In this document: piece by piece, positions 61,597-64,000 of the stretch
Layout: every line of letters begins with the position of its first letter
Numbering within the stretch: the first letter of the stretch is position 1
Assembly (NCBI RefSeq): GCF_016724845.1
Contig: NZ_CP068082.1
Coordinates: forward strand, 3,782,001-3,846,000
DNA length: 64,000 bases
Reading direction: 5' to 3'
Source: Sphingobacterium spiritivorum
GTDB lineage: Bacteria > Bacteroidota > Bacteroidia > Sphingobacteriales > Sphingobacteriaceae
Position numbers and translations under genes: made by a program
Notes under the pieces: generated by a model
The model's database searches: none
What the model saw: the letters and a program-made list of their open reading frames with translations, nothing else
Told to the model about the DNA's origin: nothing

Positions 61597-63573
61597 ATGA
61601 AGAGAAGAATATATATATGGATGATACTTTTTACAGGCGTGAGTCTCGTTGCCTGTAAAAAGAATGATTTATGGAATCAGTCTGCTGAAGTAGATCGTGG
61701 AAGGATCGTGGGTCAACTGATCAATACGGAGGATAATAATCCGTTGAAGGGTGTAAAAGTCTTGTTTCAGCGTCAGACCAGAGCAAATGGCACCCAAACA
61801 TTTATTGATACGGTCAGTACAGACAGTGAAGGTAGATTTTCATATGAGATAACGTATCCGAATAAAGTACAGGTAGTGATCCGCGATACAGGAAGATATG
61901 CCGCCGATACAGTACAGGTTGTCCTGGAAGAGAAGAAGGATTATACCATCGGTCTTAAAAGTCATCCACGGTTCGGATTGTCTGCTATAACGACTACGCT
62001 CACAGATAAAGATACAAAAGCACCTTATGCAAATTATAAGGTTGTTCTTTTTGTTAAAGAAAGTGCTACCGAGTCATACTCAGCAGCAGATACATTGGTA
62101 ACGGATATCAATGGCCGCGTACAATTTAAGGATATAGCATTTCCGGTTTATTACAAAGTCAAATCTGTAGCTAATGAAAATCTTTATACACTGGATTCTC
62201 TGGAAGGAAGAATAGTTACAAAAGATCCGTTGAATCTAAATCTGGCTAATGCCAAGAGAGCTCTTAATTACTATTTCAACAGTAAGAATTTCTATTCTTT
62301 AAAAGCAGATCAGGATGCCAGGATCCGTATACAACTGAAAAAAGCAAATGGAAATTATGAAGATGCTAAGGATTATTCTTTCGATAGTGAAGGTACCGTT
62401 GTCATCCAGTTTAATGCTGAATATCTGGGTGGAGCAGCGCGTGTAGTTGCTGTAAATCCTTCTGAATACCCGCTATTCGGGGAAAAGATATTTCCTATTA
62501 CAGAAAACACCATTAACAATCATACGGAGTTAGAGTTTAAAAATGCAACTCCAAAATATGCAACACCTGTCTATACCAACCTGGAAGTTTCTGAGCTCAA
62601 TACCGGGTCTGTAACTTTTGGATTTCCGCAGGATGCCGTTTTTGATCCTGTCAGTGGAAATACATATATCACTGATGGTGCGGTGACCAGTGGAAATAAG
62701 ATTGTTAAAATTGACAGGTTTGGTACAGCCTCTGTGTTGATCGGTTCAGGTGGAGCCGGCTATGTTGACGGCAGTCTGGCTGATGCGAAGACAAACGGAG
62801 CATGGGGTGTGGTAGTGGACAACAAAGGAGATTTGTATTTTACCGATAACAATGCGACAGGAGGAAACCGGATCCGTAAAATAACATTCGATGCTTCTGG
62901 TAACGGAACCGTAAGTACTATTGCGGGGCAGGCCAGTACCGGTAATGCCGATGGAATAGGTGCTGCAGCTTCGTTTAACAGACCTTCAGGGCTTGCAATC
63001 GATAAGAATAATAATATATTGTATGTCTCGGAGTGGATAGGCAACAGAATACGAAGAATCGATCTGTCTACTAATCGTGTAGAATTACTTGCCGGAAGTG
63101 CAACAGCACAAAGTGGAGATGTGGAAGGTATAGGTAGTGTTGCCAGATTCAATCAATTAGGAAATGCACTTGAACTGTCACCTGATGGTAAGAAACTATT
63201 TGTATCCGGCAATTCAAGTCGGTTTGGAGTAATCGATATTCCAACAAAAAGCTATAAATTTTATACCACTAATGCTGTAGGCAGCGGATACCGCTCCCGG
63301 GGAATGGACATTGCTCCAAATGGTGATCTGTTTATTTACAGTCCGAGTACATTCAGGCTTTATAAAACAGATGTCAATCAACCGGTAGGAACAGCCGTAT
63401 TAAAAGAAATTGCAGGAACTGTTTCAGGACGTGTTAACGGACCTGCAGCCTCAGCTAGTTTTAACGGTGTATTGGGTATTATGTTCAATCCGTATACGAA
63501 TACCTGGTATCTGATGGAAGGAGATGCGTCTGGAACTAAAGTCAGAGTCATTAAATCCAAAGATGTCCAATAA
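61597..63573 (+). CDS. NHL-repeat lipoprotein with carboxypeptidase-regulatory-like domains
   Basis: A 658-residue lipoprotein (lipobox LVAC, Cys20). Residues about 35-125 form a carboxypeptidase-regulatory/transthyretin-like domain (GRIVGQLINTEDNNPLKGVKV...DSEGRFSYEI), a second beta domain covers about 130-220, and residues 340-655 carry NHL repeats (GFPQDAVFDPVSGNTYITDG, WGVVVDNKGDLYFTDNN, NRPSGLAIDKNNNILYVSEWIGNRIRRID, GVLGIMFNPYTNTWYL), a beta-propeller. Probably a surface binding protein. A 54-base gap before it and a strong terminator after it make it the last gene of the locus, perhaps with its own promoter. Confidence 0.83.
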   Translation: MKRRIYIWMILFTGVSLVACKKNDLWNQSAEVDRGRIVGQLINTEDNNPLKGVKVLFQRQTRANGTQTFIDTVSTDSEGRFSYEITYPNKVQVVIRDTGRYAADTVQVVLEEKKDYTIGLKSHPRFGLSAITTTLTDKDTKAPYANYKVVLFVKESATESYSAADTLVTDINGRVQFKDIAFPVYYKVKSVANENLYTLDSLEGRIVTKDPLNLNLANAKRALNYYFNSKNFYSLKADQDARIRIQLKKANGNYEDAKDYSFDSEGTVVIQFNAEYLGGAARVVAVNPSEYPLFGEKIFPITENTINNHTELEFKNATPKYATPVYTNLEVSELNTGSVTFGFPQDAVFDPVSGNTYITDGAVTSGNKIVKIDRFGTASVLIGSGGAGYVDGSLADAKTNGAWGVVVDNKGDLYFTDNNATGGNRIRKITFDASGNGTVSTIAGQASTGNADGIGAAASFNRPSGLAIDKNNNILYVSEWIGNRIRRIDLSTNRVELLAGSATAQSGDVEGIGSVARFNQLGNALELSPDGKKLFVSGNSSRFGVIDIPTKSYKFYTTNAVGSGYRSRGMDIAPNGDLFIYSPSTFRLYKTDVNQPVGTAVLKEIAGTVSGRVNGPAASASFNGVLGIMFNPYTNTWYLMEGDASGTKVRVIKSKDVQ

Positions 63574-63594
63574 TCCTGTAGTCTATAAATAATA

Positions 63595-63627
63595 AAAAAA
63601 GTTCCGGATGATCTCCGGAACTTTTTT
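63595..63627 (+). terminator. Terminator closing the SusCD/M60 locus
   Basis: Perfect 14-bp stem (63595-63608 with 63614-63627), five-base loop, T run within the right arm. Confidence 0.92.
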
Positions 63628-63803
63628 ATAATCATTGCTTATGTGTATAACTTAATATATATAGTTAACAAAGTTTTGGAATTATAATGTATTATATATT
63701 GTATCTCAGGTTGTTTTTTTTGATTACAGTTGCACAATTTAAAATAACTGGTATATTTACTTTAACATTTGATTATCATATACTTCGTTAACCTAAAGTA
63801 AAC

Positions 63804-64000
63804 ATGAATAGAGTAAGGTGGAGGGCTTGCTTTCTATTGGTATTTCTGAGTTTTGCAGCCTCTTCTTTCGCTGATGGTTCTAAAGATCTGTATCCTGCCG
63901 GGGTACAGGGTAACCGGGCTTTTATGATGTCCAAAGGAGAAAATGGTCAACCCACTACAAGCTTTCCGTTTCCGACGCCGGGTACACACTTTGTTTATGT
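63804..64000 (+). CDS. Secreted protein N terminus, partial at right edge
   Basis: ATG at 63804 opens 65 codons to the window edge without a stop. A signal peptide is clear (Arg-rich start, FLLVFLSFAASSFA, cleavage near residue 24). The mature start (DGSKDLYPAGVQGNRAFMM...FPFPTPGTHFVYV) recalls the N termini of large Bacteroidota cell-surface proteins exported by type IX secretion, but too little is seen to say more. A GTTG, 19 bases, then TATATTTA lies upstream as a weak promoter. It is separated from the SusCD locus by a terminator and 176 bases. Confidence 0.7.
   Translation, partial: MNRVRWRACFLLVFLSFAASSFADGSKDLYPAGVQGNRAFMMSKGENGQPTTSFPFPTPGTHFVY

Noticed and set aside
42600..63600. 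CRISPR, toxin-antitoxin, prophage or integrase genes
   Set aside because: Looked for regular repeats and phage-like proteins through the window; none seen.

Overview
The window looks like a chromosomal segment of a Bacteroidota bacterium, most likely a Sphingobacterium or close relative (inference from family content, not a database match). Pointers are the paired SusC/SusD outer-membrane proteins, many lipoproteins whose signal peptides end in a short Ser/Gly/Ala-Cys lipobox, several upstream elements fitting the Bacteroidota -7 consensus TAnnTTTG with few Shine-Dalgarno sequences, the archaeal/eukaryal-type ProRS, and families typical of the phylum (DUF4783, TIGR02757, an ABC permease fused to an M1 aminopeptidase, an OmpP1/FadL porin).

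Layout. 1-3.8 kb (minus): a DUF72 protein cut by the left edge, an MFS transporter, a small lipoprotein and glycolytic gpmI. 4.0-7.5 kb (plus): DUF4783, nadC, plsY, an M48-type metalloprotease lipoprotein, then a periplasmic ecotin-type protease inhibitor. A hairpin-rich intergenic repeat follows. 7.7-14.0 kb (minus): tetR-tolC-adaptor-RND pump operon whose tetR start codon lies inside a 20-bp palindrome. 14.0-14.6 kb has no protein gene but holds a near-consensus promoter about 65 bases before a strong terminator, a candidate small RNA. 14.6-19.0 kb: an unknown lipoprotein, a DUF4442/lipoprotein/SCO/cytochrome c operon (minus), an MFS carrier and a 56-residue Cys-rich protein. 19.2-30.3 kb: ABC ATPase plus permease/M1-peptidase fusion, udk, a LysM protein, a DUF4905-like protein, a membrane NfeD-type protein, a FadL-type porin and a Gly/Trp/Tyr-rich lipoprotein. 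30.4-42.3 kb: proS, an SDR-type protein, a PLP trans-sulfuration enzyme, TIGR02757, a secreted alpha/beta hydrolase, gap with a thioredoxin-like lipoprotein, an AI-2E-family membrane protein, an acyl-ACP desaturase, and sufS-sufE.

The standout is 42.6-63.6 kb, a plus-strand run of ten tightly spaced genes plus one about 50 bases further on: SusC-SusD-fasciclin-DUF5007, SusC-SusD-fasciclin-DUF5008/delta-60, a LamG protein with a wrecked alkaline-phosphatase-like domain, an M60-family (mucin/O-glycopeptide) metallopeptidase with a discoidin-like C-terminal domain, a second phosphatase-like/LamG protein, and an NHL-repeat lipoprotein. No glycoside hydrolase, sulfatase or regulator gene is present. 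I infer a surface system that binds, cuts and imports glycoprotein- or glycopeptide-derived ligands, with two import pumps, one peptidase and a set of binding lipoproteins. The window ends inside the start of a secreted protein.
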